From the NCBI RefSeq assembly GCF_004340905.1, contig NZ_SLXD01000008.1, positions 57,288-121,287 on the forward strand: DNA of 64,000 bases. Direction: 5' to 3'. Position 1 is the stretch's first letter. Every line of letters starts with the position of its first letter. Shown in pieces: positions 10,935 to 19,685 of the stretch. Made by a program: the position numbers and the translations under genes. The notes beneath the pieces are model-generated. The model was not told where the DNA came from. It worked only from the letters and a program-made list of their open reading frames with translations, and did no database searches. The stretch comes from Rubrivivax gelatinosus (GTDB taxonomy: Bacteria > Pseudomonadota > Gammaproteobacteria > Burkholderiales > Burkholderiaceae_C).

Positions 10935-11504
10935 GTGCCGATGAGCATGATGGAGAACAGGGTTCGCAGCGAGGCCGCCGCATCCGCCAAGAGCCGGCGC
11001 GCCCCGGTGCGCTCGGCGTCGTCGACGGGTGACGAGTTGCTGAGTCGCCTGCTTCAGGCCGATCCGAGCCAGGAGCCCGGCTTGCTGCAGCGACTGGATG
11101 CCCTGTCGCCGCTGCAGACGGTCACGCTGGTCAAGACCGGCGTGCGCGCCGGGTGGGTGCCGCCGCTGGCCAGCAGCCTGGGCATGAGCCGCGACCGGCT
11201 CTATGCGACGTTGGGCTTGCCGCGCGCGACGATGGAGCGGCGCCTGGCCAAGGACGAGCCGTTGTCGGCCGAGCAGAGTTCACGCGTGCTCGGCATCGCG
11301 CGGCTGATCGGCCAGGTGCAGGCCATGCTGGACGAGTCGGGCACGCCCGCCGGCTTCGACGCCGGTGCCTGGGTGGGGCGCTGGCTCGGCGAGCCCGTGC
11401 CGGCGCTCGGCGGCCGCTGCCCGGCCGAGCTGATGGACACCGCCGAGGGCCAGATGCTGGTGGCCAACCTGCTGGCGCGCGCTCAAAGCGGCGCCTACGC
11501 CTGA
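10935..11504 (+). CDS. Xre/MbcA/ParS-type antitoxin of a RES toxin-antitoxin module
   Basis: 189 residues. A helical DNA-binding region resembling the Xre-like antitoxin HTH (residues about 70-110, with A-S-S-L-G-M-S-R-D-R-L) is followed by the C-terminal toxin-binding domain. That domain is recognised by A-G-A-W-V-G-R-W-L-G-E-P-V-P-A-L-G-G and by L-M-D-T-A-E-G-Q near the end. In this family the C-terminal domain plugs the RES toxin active site. The GTG start at 10935 has AAAGGAG seven bases upstream. The stop codon abuts the toxin start (TGA-GTG), a typical tight TA operon. Confidence 0.88.
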   Translation: MPMSMMENRVRSEAAASAKSRRAPVRSASSTGDELLSRLLQADPSQEPGLLQRLDALSPLQTVTLVKTGVRAGWVPPLASSLGMSRDRLYATLGLPRATMERRLAKDEPLSAEQSSRVLGIARLIGQVQAMLDESGTPAGFDAGAWVGRWLGEPVPALGGRCPAELMDTAEGQMLVANLLARAQSGAYA

Positions 11505-11984
11505 GTGTTCGTCTGGCGCATCGCCAGCGACACCCGCGACTTCCTCGCCGAGGACCTGTCGGGGCGCGGCGCCGAGAAGACCGGCGGGCGCTGGAACCGA
11601 GCCGGCAGCCCGGTCGTCTACTGCGCCGGCTCGATCGCACTGGCCTGCCTGGAGACCGTCGTGCATCTTCGGGTCGCCGGCCTGCCGCTGAACCGCTTCC
11701 TGGTGCGGGTCGCCATCCCCGACGAGGTCTGGGCCCGCCGCCAGACGCTGCAGGCGGCCTCGCTGCCGGTCGGCTGGAGCGCCATCCCCGAAGGGCTGGT
11801 GTCGGTCGAGCTCGGCCTGCGCTGGCTGGCGTCGATGGCGTCGGCGGTGCTCGAACTGCCGTCGGTCATCGTGCCCGAGGAGAACAACTGCCTGATCAAC
11901 CCGCGCCATCCGGACGCGGCGGGCATCACGGCCTTGAAGCTCAGGAGCTGGAGTTATGACGGGCGGTTCGACCGCAGGGCGTAG
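11505..11984 (+). CDS. RES-domain toxin (NAD-targeting)
   Basis: 159 residues covering one RES domain. The family signature residues are present: the Arg in G-G-R-W-N, the Tyr in V-V-Y-C-A, then Ser and Glu in S-I-A-L-A-C-L-E. Characterised RES toxins such as MbcT degrade or phosphorolyse NAD+, arresting growth unless bound by the partner antitoxin. Translation starts at a GTG directly after the antitoxin stop, so the two genes are translationally coupled. Length is normal and no frameshift is visible, so the module looks intact. Confidence 0.88.
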   Translation: MFVWRIASDTRDFLAEDLSGRGAEKTGGRWNRAGSPVVYCAGSIALACLETVVHLRVAGLPLNRFLVRVAIPDEVWARRQTLQAASLPVGWSAIPEGLVSVELGLRWLASMASAVLELPSVIVPEENNCLINPRHPDAAGITALKLRSWSYDGRFDRRA

Positions 11985-12065
11985 GCGCCCCCGAAGGCAC
12001 GCTGGTGCGTCGACTGGAGGCGGTTCGTTGCGCTCCATGGCGCCTGGGACTCGAGCTTGTCGCGT

Positions 12066-12551
12066 ATGAGAGACCCGATCTCGTTGGAGCTGGCCGGCCC
12101 GCTGGGTGGTGCCGCGGCCGACGCGCAGAGGATCCTGCGAAGCCTGCCGCGCTGGTTCGGCGTCGACTCGGCTCTACTCCAGTACGCCCAGGACACGCAG
12201 CGACTTCCCACCTTCTGGGCTGCCGAGCGCGGCTGCGCCATCGCATTCATGACACTGAGAGAGCATTTCCCGGCGTCATGGGAGGTGCATTGCATGGCGG
12301 TGCAAGCCGACGCACGTGCGAGAGGCGTCGGGCGGCAGCTGCACCGGCATGCCGAGCGCTGGCTGCTCGGGCAGGGTGCGCGCCACCTGCAGGTCAAGAC
12401 GGTGGCGGCCGGACACCCGAGCGCCGAGTACGCCGAGACACGTTCCTTCTACAAGGCCCTGGGCTATGAGGAACTGGAGGTGTTTCCCGACTTGTGGCGG
12501 CCCGGGCTTCCCGTGCTGCAACTGATCAAGGCCTTGAACGGCGCGGCTTGA
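12066..12551 (+). CDS. GNAT family N-acetyltransferase
   Basis: 161 residues with a GNAT fold. The acetyl-CoA binding motif A is visible as A-V-Q-A-D-A-R-A-R-G-V-G-R-Q-L, matching the R/Q-x-x-G-x-G/A pattern. The later F-Y-K-A-L-G-Y-E-E-L-E-V-F motif B segment is typical of the family's C-terminus. The acceptor substrate is unknown. It lies 80 bases downstream of the RES toxin on the same strand. GNAT proteins are common passengers in accessory regions near toxin-antitoxin genes, but there is no evidence that this one is itself a toxin. Confidence 0.82.
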   Translation: MRDPISLELAGPLGGAAADAQRILRSLPRWFGVDSALLQYAQDTQRLPTFWAAERGCAIAFMTLREHFPASWEVHCMAVQADARARGVGRQLHRHAERWLLGQGARHLQVKTVAAGHPSAEYAETRSFYKALGYEELEVFPDLWRPGLPVLQLIKALNGAA

Positions 12552-12622
12552 AACCAGGTCTTGGAGCAGGCCGCCGGGAACCCGGAGGCCGGCAGTACTG
12601 CCCGGGTGCTGCTCTTCGCTCT

Positions 12623-12853
12623 TCAATCCGGTGCGCCAAACAGCGATTGAAGCAATGCCTGGGCTTTCGCCTTGCCCTGCGCCGTGAACACCACCGACCT
12701 GGCCTTTCCGGCCGGGTCGGAGATCAGGCCCTTGGCGTGCAGCCGGTCCAGGGCGTCCCAGTCGAAGGACTTCCACGCGCGCTCGCCTTCATGCAGCCCC
12801 AGCAACAGCAGCGCGAGAACGGCGTCGTCGATGCGGTCGGTGTCGAGTTTCAT
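12623..12853 (-). CDS. DUF6429 family protein
   Basis: 76 residues matching the small DUF6429 family: an N-terminal D-T-D-R-I-D-D-A-V-L-A-L-L followed by R-A-W-K-S-F-D-W-D-A-L-D-R-L and G-L-I-S-D-P. The W-K-F-D-W-D-A-L-R-L-H core is the family's most constant part. No catalytic residue is known and the function is undescribed. It is the only minus-strand gene between the toxin-antitoxin/GNAT genes and the second GNAT gene. Confidence 0.78.
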   Translation of the reverse strand: MKLDTDRIDDAVLALLLLGLHEGERAWKSFDWDALDRLHAKGLISDPAGKARSVVFTAQGKAKAQALLQSLFGAPD

Positions 12854-12978
12854 GGCCGTCTATCGTCGCGGCACCACTGCCTCGAGGGCAACGGGGTGCC
12901 CTCGTCGTTTGTCCGAACGGGGCGCGGGCACACTGGAAGGTACCGGCCTGCAGCTCATCGGCAAGCGACTCGAAACCA

Positions 12979-13395
12979 ATGATGACCATTGAGACCCGTC
13001 CCGCGCACCCGTCGGACGTCGAAGCGATCGCCCGTTTCGACGAGTTCAACGGTGACCGGCTGCGTGAGATCGAGGCCGGAACGTGTTTCGTCGCGCTGGC
13101 AGGCGACCGGGTCGTCGGTTATGCCAGCTACGAGCCGCGGGGCCTGCTCGGCCAGCCACTGCTGACCTTTCTCTGCGTCAGTGTGGACTTCCGACGGCAG
13201 GGCATCGCGACCCGGCTGGTCCGACTCGTCCAGTCGAGAGCCGCTGGTCGCAAGCTGCTGTCTTCAACGGAGGATTGGTGCGTCGGCACGCAACGGATCT
13301 TCGAATGCCTGGGCTGGGAGCGTGTCGGACAGATCTCGGGTATCAACAAGGACGGTTCGTCCGAATGGTTCTATGCGGTCGATCTGAGCCGCTGA
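12979..13395 (+). CDS. GNAT family N-acetyltransferase
   Basis: 138 residues. The central strand and motif A read L-C-V-S-V-D-F-R-R-Q-G-I-A-T-R-L, the classic R/Q-x-x-G-x-A acetyl-CoA loop. The C-terminal F-E-C-L-G-W-E-R-V-G resembles motif B. It is shorter than the other GNAT in this region and not a close copy of it. The substrate is unknown. Its 3' end nearly meets the convergent hutF gene. Confidence 0.82.
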   Translation: MMTIETRPAHPSDVEAIARFDEFNGDRLREIEAGTCFVALAGDRVVGYASYEPRGLLGQPLLTFLCVSVDFRRQGIATRLVRLVQSRAAGRKLLSSTEDWCVGTQRIFECLGWERVGQISGINKDGSSEWFYAVDLSR

Positions 13396-13399
13396 ACCT

Positions 13400-14755
13400 T
13401 CAAACCCCGTCCCAGACGTCCCGCATCACCGCCTCGAACCGCGCCCGGATCGCCCCACGATCCGCCGCCGCCCAGCGCCCGGCCACCAGCGTGCGCTTGA
13501 ACGGCGCCGCTGGCGCCCCGAACACCAGCCCGTCGAGGCGGTGACTTGGCGGCAGGCCGGCCAACGCTGGTTCAGCGGGGTCGAGTTCGACGAGATCGGC
13601 ACGCGCGCCGACTTCCAGCCCCCAGCGCTCGAACCCCGCAGCCGTGCCGCCGCCGGCGCGCAGGCGCTCGAACAAGCGCGCCGCGCTTGCCGGCTCGACG
13701 CCGGGCGCCGCGGCGACGTTGCGCCGCCGGTGCAGCAGCCGCTGCCCCCATTCCAGCCAGCGCAGCTCCTCCGGCCAGGCGCGCACGACCTGGCTGTCCG
13801 AGCCGACCGCCAGCGGCACGCCGGCGTCCAGCCAGCGCGGCAGGTCGCACAAGCCGTCGCCCAGGTCGGCTTCGGTCGCCGGGCAGATGACGACACCCGC
13901 GCCGGACGCCGCGACGGCCTCGATCTCCTCGGGCGTCGCATGCGTCGCGTGCACCAGCTGCCAGCGCGCGTCCAGGCCGGCATGGCGCGCCAGCCATTCG
14001 ATCGGCCGGCAGCCGGTGGCGGCCAGGCAGTCGTCGACCTCGGCGGTCTGCTCGGCGACGTGCACGTGCAGCGGGCCGTCGCAGGCCGCGGCCAGTTCGG
14101 CGATCGACGCCGGCCGCGCGGCGCGCAGCGAATGCACCGCGGCGCCGACCGTCACGCCGGGGCGGCCGCGCAGCGTGTCGGCGATGGCCAGCACCTGGCG
14201 CGGCGTCGTCGCGAAGCGGCGCTGGTCGGCGCGCAGCGCCTCGGCCTGGAAGCCGGCGCGTTCGTACAGCACCGGCAGCAGCGTCAGGCCGATGCCGGCG
14301 TCTTGCGCCGCGTCGGCCAGCGCCTGCGACATCTCGGCCGGGTCGGCATAGGGCCGGCCGTCCAGGTCGTGGTGCAGGTAGTGGAACTCGCAGACCTGGC
14401 TGTAGCCGCCGGCCAGCAGCTCGGCGTAGAGATGGGCGGCGACGGCACGCAGCTGTTCGGGCCGCAGCTTCAGCGCGACGCCGTACATGCGGTCGCGCCA
14501 GGACCAGAAGTCGTCGTGCGCGCTGTCGCGGCGTTCGGACAGGCCGACAAAAGCGCGCTGGAAGGCGTGGCTGTGGGCGTCGACCAGCGCCGGCAGCACG
14601 TCGCCGGCCAGGCGTTCGGCGCCGGGGGGCGGCGCGACGCCGCAGTCGATGGCGGCCCAGCAGCCGTCGGCGCCGGCGGCCAGCCGCACCTGCTCGCGCC
14701 AGCGCCCGCCGACCCAGGCGCGTGGCGCCCAGAACTCGCGGTTCACGGCCGCCAT
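13400..14755 (-). CDS. hutF: Formimidoylglutamate deiminase HutF
   Basis: 451-residue amidohydrolase-superfamily enzyme. It deaminates N-formimidoyl-L-glutamate to N-formyl-L-glutamate in the five-step histidine pathway. The metal site is seen as V-D-A-H-S-H-A-F-Q near the N-terminus, with later metal ligands in H-V-A-E-Q, H-A-T-H-A-T and the G-S-D-S-Q aspartate. The S-W-R-D-R-M-Y motif is characteristic of HutF. The ATG at 14755 gives the family N-terminus and overlaps the end of hutG by 13 bases, consistent with one hutCDIGF transcript. The presence of HutF plus HutG rather than HutE shows the formylglutamate branch is used. Confidence 0.93.
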   Translation of the reverse strand: MAAVNREFWAPRAWVGGRWREQVRLAAGADGCWAAIDCGVAPPPGAERLAGDVLPALVDAHSHAFQRAFVGLSERRDSAHDDFWSWRDRMYGVALKLRPEQLRAVAAHLYAELLAGGYSQVCEFHYLHHDLDGRPYADPAEMSQALADAAQDAGIGLTLLPVLYERAGFQAEALRADQRRFATTPRQVLAIADTLRGRPGVTVGAAVHSLRAARPASIAELAAACDGPLHVHVAEQTAEVDDCLAATGCRPIEWLARHAGLDARWQLVHATHATPEEIEAVAASGAGVVICPATEADLGDGLCDLPRWLDAGVPLAVGSDSQVVRAWPEELRWLEWGQRLLHRRRNVAAAPGVEPASAARLFERLRAGGGTAAGFERWGLEVGARADLVELDPAEPALAGLPPSHRLDGLVFGAPAAPFKRTLVAGRWAAADRGAIRARFEAVMRDVWDGV

Positions 14756-15534
14756 GCGAGCATCGTCTCGGCCAGCGTGCGCAGCACGGCGCGCGCGTCG
14801 GCGGCGCGGGCCGCGTCCCAGACCGGCGGCATCGCCTCGGCCAGGTAACACGGCCAGGTCATCTCCATCTGCACCGCGTGCACGCCGTCGGGCGGGCGGC
14901 CGTAGTGGCGCGTGATGTAGCCGCCCTTGAAGCGGCCGTCGACGACGTGGCCGAAGCGGCTCTGCGCCGCCAGCACCGCCGCCAGGCGTTCGCGCAGCGC
15001 CGGCGCACAGGCGTGGCCGGCCGCCGTGCCCAGGTTCAGGTCGGGCAGCCGGCCTTCGAACAACCAGGGCAGCTCGGCGGCGATGCTGTGGCCGTCGAAG
15101 AGCACGGCGTGGCCGTGTTCGGCCTTCAGCCGCGCCAGCTCGCCCTGCAGCGCCTCGTGGTACGGCCGCCAGTAGGTGGCGACGCGGCGCTGCACCTCGG
15201 CCTCGTCGGGCGTCCGGCCCTCGCGGTACAGCGGCTCGCCGCTGAAGAAACGTGTCGGGCAGAGCTCGGTGTTGTTCCGGCCCGGGTACATCGGCGTGTT
15301 CTCGGGCGGGCGGTTCAGGTCGACGACGTAGCGCGCGTAACGCGGCACGATCAGGCTGGCGCCGAGTTCGGCCGCGAAGTCGTAGAGCCGGTCCAGGTGC
15401 CAGTCGCAGTCCTCGACGGCCAGCGCGCGCGGCAGCAGCGCGGCGCCGACCTCGGGCGCGATCTCGGTGCCGGCGTGCGGCACGCTGATGACCAGCGGGC
15501 CCGTGCCGCGGTGCAGGGTGTAGCTCTCGTTCAT
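14743..15534 (-). CDS. hutG: N-formylglutamate deformylase HutG
   Basis: 263 residues of the N-formylglutamate amidohydrolase family. It releases glutamate and formate, the last step of the pathway. Conserved segments include [19 protein letters not shown] and F-D-G-H-S-I, all near expected positions. The start ATG overlaps the stop of hutI by the ATGA motif, indicating translational coupling. Its own 3' end overlaps hutF. Length is normal for HutG (about 265 residues). Confidence 0.95.
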   Translation of the reverse strand: MNESYTLHRGTGPLVISVPHAGTEIAPEVGAALLPRALAVEDCDWHLDRLYDFAAELGASLIVPRYARYVVDLNRPPENTPMYPGRNNTELCPTRFFSGEPLYREGRTPDEAEVQRRVATYWRPYHEALQGELARLKAEHGHAVLFDGHSIAAELPWLFEGRLPDLNLGTAAGHACAPALRERLAAVLAAQSRFGHVVDGRFKGGYITRHYGRPPDGVHAVQMEMTWPCYLAEAMPPVWDAARAADARAVLRTLAETMLAWRP

Positions 15535-16733
15535 CGTGCGATGCCTCCGACGACGCTGCCGCGGCAGGGTGCGCGGCCCATCCAGTAGGCCAGTTCGGCC
15601 GGGTGGTCCAGGTCCCAGACGGCGAGGTCGGCGCGCTGGCCGGCCACGAGCCGGCCGCGGTCGGCCAGGCCCAGCGCGCGCGCGGCGTTGACGGTGAAGC
15701 CGCGCAGCGCTTCTTCGGGCGTCATGCGGAACAGCGTGCAGGCCTGGTTCATCACCAGCGTCGGCGACAGGATCGGCGAGGTGCCCGGGTTGTGGTCGGT
15801 GGCCAGCGCGACGGGCACGCCGGCCTCGCGCAGCGCGGCCAGCGGCGGCAGCTTGGTCTCGCGCAGGCAGTAGAAGGCGCCGGGCAGCAGCATCGCGACG
15901 CTGCCGGCGGCGGCCATCGCGCGCACGCCGGCCGGCGACAGCCATTCCAGGTGGTCGCAGGACAGCGCGCCGTGGCGCGCCGCCAGCGCCGCGCCGCCCT
16001 GGTCGCTGAGCTGCTCGGCGTGCAGCTTGACCGGCAGGCCCAGCGTGCGCGCGGCGGCGAAGAAACGTTCGACCTGCGCCGGCGTGAAGGCGATGGTCTC
16101 GCAGAAGGCGTCGACGGCGTCGACCAGGCCTTGCGCGTGCAGCGCCGGCAGCCAGCCGATCGCGGCCGTGACGTAGTCGTCGACGCGGCCTTGGTACTCG
16201 GGCGGCAGCGCGTGCAGGCCGAGGAAGCTGGTGCGCACGGTCAGCCCGGTCTCGGCGCCCAGTCGGCGTGCGACGCGCAGGCAGCGTGCCTCGGCCTCCA
16301 GCTCCAGGCCGTAGCCGGACTTGATCTCCAGCGTCGTCACGCCGTCGGCAGCCAGCGCGCGGGCGCGGGGCAGTGCGGCGGCGAAGAGCGCCGCTTCGTC
16401 GGCGGCGCGCGTGGCCGCCACCGTCGAGCGGATGCCGCCGCCGGCACGCGTGATGTCCTCATAGCTCGCGCCTTGCAGCCGCAGCTCGAACTCGCGCGCG
16501 CGGTCGCCGCCGTAGACCAGGTGGGTGTGGCCGTCGATCAGGCCCGGCGTGACCAGCGCGCCTCCGAGGCGGTGCTCGGTCTCGGGCGCCAGCCCGGCCG
16601 GCAGCTCGGCCTCGGGGCCGACCCAGGCGATCGTGTCGCCGTCGGCGAGCAGCGCACCGTCTTCGATCAGGCCCCAGCCCGTGTCGCCGGCCAGGGTCAC
16701 CAGGCGCGCGTCGCGCCAGAGCGTCGTCGTCAT
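15531..16733 (-). CDS. hutI: Imidazolonepropionase HutI
   Basis: 400-residue metal-dependent amidohydrolase. It hydrolyses imidazolone-5-propionate to N-formimidoylglutamate, the third step of histidine breakdown. The HxH metal motif is in [13 protein letters not shown]. The E-I-K-S-G-Y-G-L motif, the [12 protein letters not shown] segment and the late A-T-D-H-N-P-G-T-S motif are all diagnostic. It overlaps hutG downstream through ATGA, and its ATG at 16733 overlaps the last codons of hutD by 4 bases, so it sits within a fully coupled operon. Confidence 0.96.
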   Translation of the reverse strand: MTTTLWRDARLVTLAGDTGWGLIEDGALLADGDTIAWVGPEAELPAGLAPETEHRLGGALVTPGLIDGHTHLVYGGDRAREFELRLQGASYEDITRAGGGIRSTVAATRAADEAALFAAALPRARALAADGVTTLEIKSGYGLELEAEARCLRVARRLGAETGLTVRTSFLGLHALPPEYQGRVDDYVTAAIGWLPALHAQGLVDAVDAFCETIAFTPAQVERFFAAARTLGLPVKLHAEQLSDQGGAALAARHGALSCDHLEWLSPAGVRAMAAAGSVAMLLPGAFYCLRETKLPPLAALREAGVPVALATDHNPGTSPILSPTLVMNQACTLFRMTPEEALRGFTVNAARALGLADRGRLVAGQRADLAVWDLDHPAELAYWMGRAPCRGSVVGGIAR

Positions 16734-17194
16734 CGGGTGTCTCCGTCGTGCACGGCGATCCAGACGCCGCTGGCGTCGGCGTCGTTCGTGTCCCAGTGCA
16801 GCGTGCGTGTGCCGGGCTCGTAGCAGCCGCGCTGCGCGGCGGCCATCGGCGCCAGCGCGAGGCCGCCCCGGGCGCCGCGCAGCATCAGGTTCAGCGCGCG
16901 TGCCGGGGCGGCGACGCGGCAGTGCGGCGCATCGCCGCCGTCGAACTCGATCGGCGCCTCGCCGGCGTGCAGGCGCTCGACGCGCCCGCCGAACACCAGC
17001 TCGACCGGCCCGCCTTCGACCAGCGCGAACCAGCGCCGCACGCCGGGCAGGGCCGAGAAGGGCGCGTCGGTGTCGAGCTCGGCCAGGCTCAGCCGCCAGC
17101 GCCAGGGCGTGCCGCCGGTCAGCAGCTCGCGCGTGCGCCCGGCGCCGTTGGCCCAGGGCTGCGGCACGACGTCGTCGGCGAGCAGCACCGTCAC
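16730..17194 (-). CDS. hutD: HutD family protein
   Basis: 154 residues of the cupin-like HutD family, encoded with hut genes in many proteobacteria. HutD is thought to tune hut expression or buffer pathway intermediates; its chemistry is not settled. Visible family features are the [12 protein letters not shown] segment near the N-terminus and [15 protein letters not shown]. The GTG start at 17194 overlaps the hutC stop (GTGA). At 154 residues it is shorter than many HutD proteins (about 180-200), with the shortening toward the C-terminal half. Confidence 0.88.
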   Translation of the reverse strand: MTVLLADDVVPQPWANGAGRTRELLTGGTPWRWRLSLAELDTDAPFSALPGVRRWFALVEGGPVELVFGGRVERLHAGEAPIEFDGGDAPHCRVAAPARALNLMLRGARGGLALAPMAAAQRGCYEPGTRTLHWDTNDADASGVWIAVHDGDTR

Positions 17195-17907
17195 GGCCTG
17201 AACCCGCCTTCGAGGTGGTAGCGCGCGCCGGGGTGCACCAGGCGGGCGATCGTGATCGGGCCTTCGAGGCGGCGTGTGCGGCGCACGACGACGAGGCAGG
17301 GGTCGCCTTCGGCGATCGCCAGGCGCCGGGCCTCCTCGGCGCTGGCGGCGCTGGCCTCGACGCTGTACTCGGCCTCCCACAGCGGCGCCACCTGCAGCAG
17401 GTAGTGCGTCGGTGTCGTCGTCGCGAAATCGACGTCCAGGTAGCCGGGCGCCGCGGCCGGGTTGACGTAGCGGTCTTCCAGCTGCAGCGGCACGCCGTCG
17501 GCGCGGTGCACGATGACGGTGTGGAACACCGGCGCGCCCGGCGCCAGCCCCAGGCGTTCGGCCAGCGCCGGCGGCGCCGATTCCTCGGCCTTCAGCAGGA
17601 CTTCGGCCTCGTGCTGCTGGCCGCGCGCCGCCAGCTCCTCGTGCAGGTCGCGGATCGTCAGCGTCGAGGCCAGCCGGTGGCGCTGCGCGGCGAAGGTGCC
17701 GACGCCTTGCGAACGTTCGACCAGGCCTTCGCCCTGCAGCTCGCGCAGCGCGCGGTTGACCGTCATGCGGCTGACGCCGAAACGCGCGACGAGCTCGGCT
17801 TCGGAGGGCATCAGCGCGCCCGGCGGCCACTCGCCGCGTTCGAGACCGTCTTTCAGGAAGCGCTTGACCCGCGCGTACGGGGCCTCGGCCGTGTCCGGGG
17901 AAACCAT
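17191..17907 (-). CDS. hutC: Histidine utilisation repressor HutC (GntR family)
   Basis: 238 residues. The N-terminal GntR winged helix ([20 protein letters not shown]) is followed by a UTRA effector domain. The C-terminal [14 protein letters not shown] is close to the characteristic HutC ending. In studied bacteria HutC represses hut genes and is released by urocanate. Here it heads the leftward operon and faces hutUH, with a perfect 16-bp palindrome between them, so it probably controls both arms and itself. Confidence 0.95.
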   Translation of the reverse strand: MVSPDTAEAPYARVKRFLKDGLERGEWPPGALMPSEAELVARFGVSRMTVNRALRELQGEGLVERSQGVGTFAAQRHRLASTLTIRDLHEELAARGQQHEAEVLLKAEESAPPALAERLGLAPGAPVFHTVIVHRADGVPLQLEDRYVNPAAAPGYLDVDFATTTPTHYLLQVAPLWEAEYSVEASAASAEEARRLAIAEGDPCLVVVRRTRRLEGPITIARLVHPGARYHLEGGFRP

Positions 17908-17928
17908 GGCCGGATGGTAGTTGCGACG

Positions 17929-17944
17929 ACTTGTCTAGACAAGT
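17929..17944. promoter_or_regulatory. hut operator: HutC operator (perfect 16-bp palindrome)
   Basis: ACTTGTCTAGACAAGT is a perfect inverted repeat, 22 bases upstream of hutC and 48 bases upstream of hutU. It matches the CTTGT-n-ACAAG type of site bound by HutC in pseudomonads and related bacteria. One operator could serve both divergent transcripts. Confidence 0.85.
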
Positions 17945-17991
17945 ACAGTGCAACCCTGATCCGACCCTCCCGCGTCGCCCAGGAGTCGCCC

Positions 17992-19683
17992 ATGTCCGAG
18001 TCTTCCGCCCATCCCGCCGGCCCGCGCCCGGTGCGCTCGCCGCGCGGCGACACGCTGCACTGCGCCAACTGGCTGATCGAGGCCGCCTACCGCATGCTGC
18101 AGAACAACCTCGACCCCGAGGTGGCCGAGAACCCCGACGCGCTCGTCGTCTACGGCGGCATCGGCAAGGCGGCGCGCAACTGGCGTGCGTTCGAGACGCT
18201 GATCTCGACGCTGGAGCGGCTGAAGCCCGACGAGACGCTGCTCGTGCAGTCGGGCCAGCCGGCGGGCGTGTTCCGCACCCATGAAGACGCGCCGCGTGTG
18301 CTGATCGCCAACTCCAACCTCGTGCCGCGCTGGGCGACCTGGGAGCATTTCGACCACCTCGACCGCGCCGGGCTGATGATGTACGGCCAGATGACCGCCG
18401 GCTCCTGGATCTACATCGGCAGCCAGGGCATCGTGCAGGGCACCTACGAGACCTTCGCCGAAGCCGGCCGCAAGCACTACGGCGGCAGCCTCGCCGGGCG
18501 CTGGATCCTCACCGCCGGCCTGGGCGGCATGGGCGGCGCGCAGCCGCTGGCCGCCAGCTTCGCCGGCGCCACCTCGCTGACCGTCGAGTGCCAGCAGAGC
18601 CGCATCGATTTCCGCCTGCGCAGCCGCTACCTCGACGAGCAGGCCGCCGACCTCGACGACGCGCTGGCGCGCATCGCGCGCTACACGGCCGAAGGCCGCG
18701 CGGTGTCGATCGGCCTGCTGGGCAACGCCGCCGAAGTGCTGCCCGAACTCGTGCGCCGCGGCGTGCGGCCGGACCTCGTCACCGACCAGACCAGCGCCCA
18801 CGACCTCGTCAACGGCTACCTGCCGGCCGGCTGGACGGTCGAGCGCTGGCGCGCCGCGCAGGCCGACCCGGCACAGCACGCCGAACTGCGCGCCGCGGCA
18901 GCCGCCAGCTGCGCCGCGCACGTCAAGGCCATGCTCGCCTTCCACACGATGGGCGTGCCGACGGTCGACTATGGCAACAACATCCGCCAGGTCGCGCTCG
19001 ATCAAGGTGTCGCCGACGCCTTCGCCTTCCCGGGCTTCGTGCCGGCCTACGTGCGGCCGCTGTTCTGCCGCGGCAAGGGGCCCTTCCGCTGGGTGGCGCT
19101 GTCGGGCGACCCGGAGGACATCCGCCGCACCGACGCCAAGCTGAAGCAGCTGTTCCCCGAGGACGCGCACCTGCACCGCTGGCTGGACATGGCCGGCGAG
19201 CGCATCGCCTTCCAGGGCCTGCCGGCCCGCATCTGCTGGCTGGGCCTGGGCGAGCGCCACCGCGCCGGCCTGGCTTTCAACGAGATGGTGCGCAGCGGCG
19301 AACTCAAGGCGCCGATCGTCATCGGCCGCGACCACCTGGACAGCGGCTCGGTCGCCAGCCCCAACCGCGAGACCGAGGCGATGAAGGACGGCAGCGACGC
19401 CGTCAGCGACTGGCCGCTGCTCAACGCGCTGCTCAACACCGCCGGCGGCGCCACCTGGGTCAGCCTGCACCACGGCGGCGGCGTCGGCATGGGCTATTCG
19501 CAGCACTCGGGCGTGGTCATCGTCTGCGACGGCAGCCAAGCCGCCGACCGTCGCCTGGCGCGTGTGCTCTGGAACGACCCGGCCACCGGCGTGATGCGTC
19601 ACGCCGACGCCGGTTACGAGGACGCCCAGGCCTGCGCCCGTGAACAAGGTCTGGACCTGCCGATGCTGGCCCAAGGAGTCTGA
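17992..19683 (+). CDS. hutU: Urocanate hydratase HutU
   Basis: 563-residue urocanase, converting urocanate to imidazolone-propionate with tightly bound NAD+ as an electrophile. Strongly conserved segments are present: [24 protein letters not shown], the glycine-rich [11 protein letters not shown], and C-R-G-K-G-P-F-R-W with the conserved active-site cysteine region. Length matches the family (about 555 residues). An AGGAG lies 7 bases before the ATG. hutH begins two bases after the stop codon, so the two are co-translated. Expression is likely controlled from the HutC palindrome just upstream. Confidence 0.97.
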   Translation: MSESSAHPAGPRPVRSPRGDTLHCANWLIEAAYRMLQNNLDPEVAENPDALVVYGGIGKAARNWRAFETLISTLERLKPDETLLVQSGQPAGVFRTHEDAPRVLIANSNLVPRWATWEHFDHLDRAGLMMYGQMTAGSWIYIGSQGIVQGTYETFAEAGRKHYGGSLAGRWILTAGLGGMGGAQPLAASFAGATSLTVECQQSRIDFRLRSRYLDEQAADLDDALARIARYTAEGRAVSIGLLGNAAEVLPELVRRGVRPDLVTDQTSAHDLVNGYLPAGWTVERWRAAQADPAQHAELRAAAAASCAAHVKAMLAFHTMGVPTVDYGNNIRQVALDQGVADAFAFPGFVPAYVRPLFCRGKGPFRWVALSGDPEDIRRTDAKLKQLFPEDAHLHRWLDMAGERIAFQGLPARICWLGLGERHRAGLAFNEMVRSGELKAPIVIGRDHLDSGSVASPNRETEAMKDGSDAVSDWPLLNALLNTAGGATWVSLHHGGGVGMGYSQHSGVVIVCDGSQAADRRLARVLWNDPATGVMRHADAGYEDAQACAREQGLDLPMLAQGV

Positions 19684-19685
19684 CG

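Noticed and set aside
9880..10983. 367-codon minus-strand frame opposite the small membrane proteins
   Set aside because: Arg/His/Gln-rich, no hydrophobic or domain pattern, and the plus-strand frames have coherent membrane helices and better starts.
12066..13395. Two GNAT genes as GNAT-type toxins of TA systems
   Set aside because: No RHH-type antitoxin gene precedes either one, and the first follows an already complete RES module.
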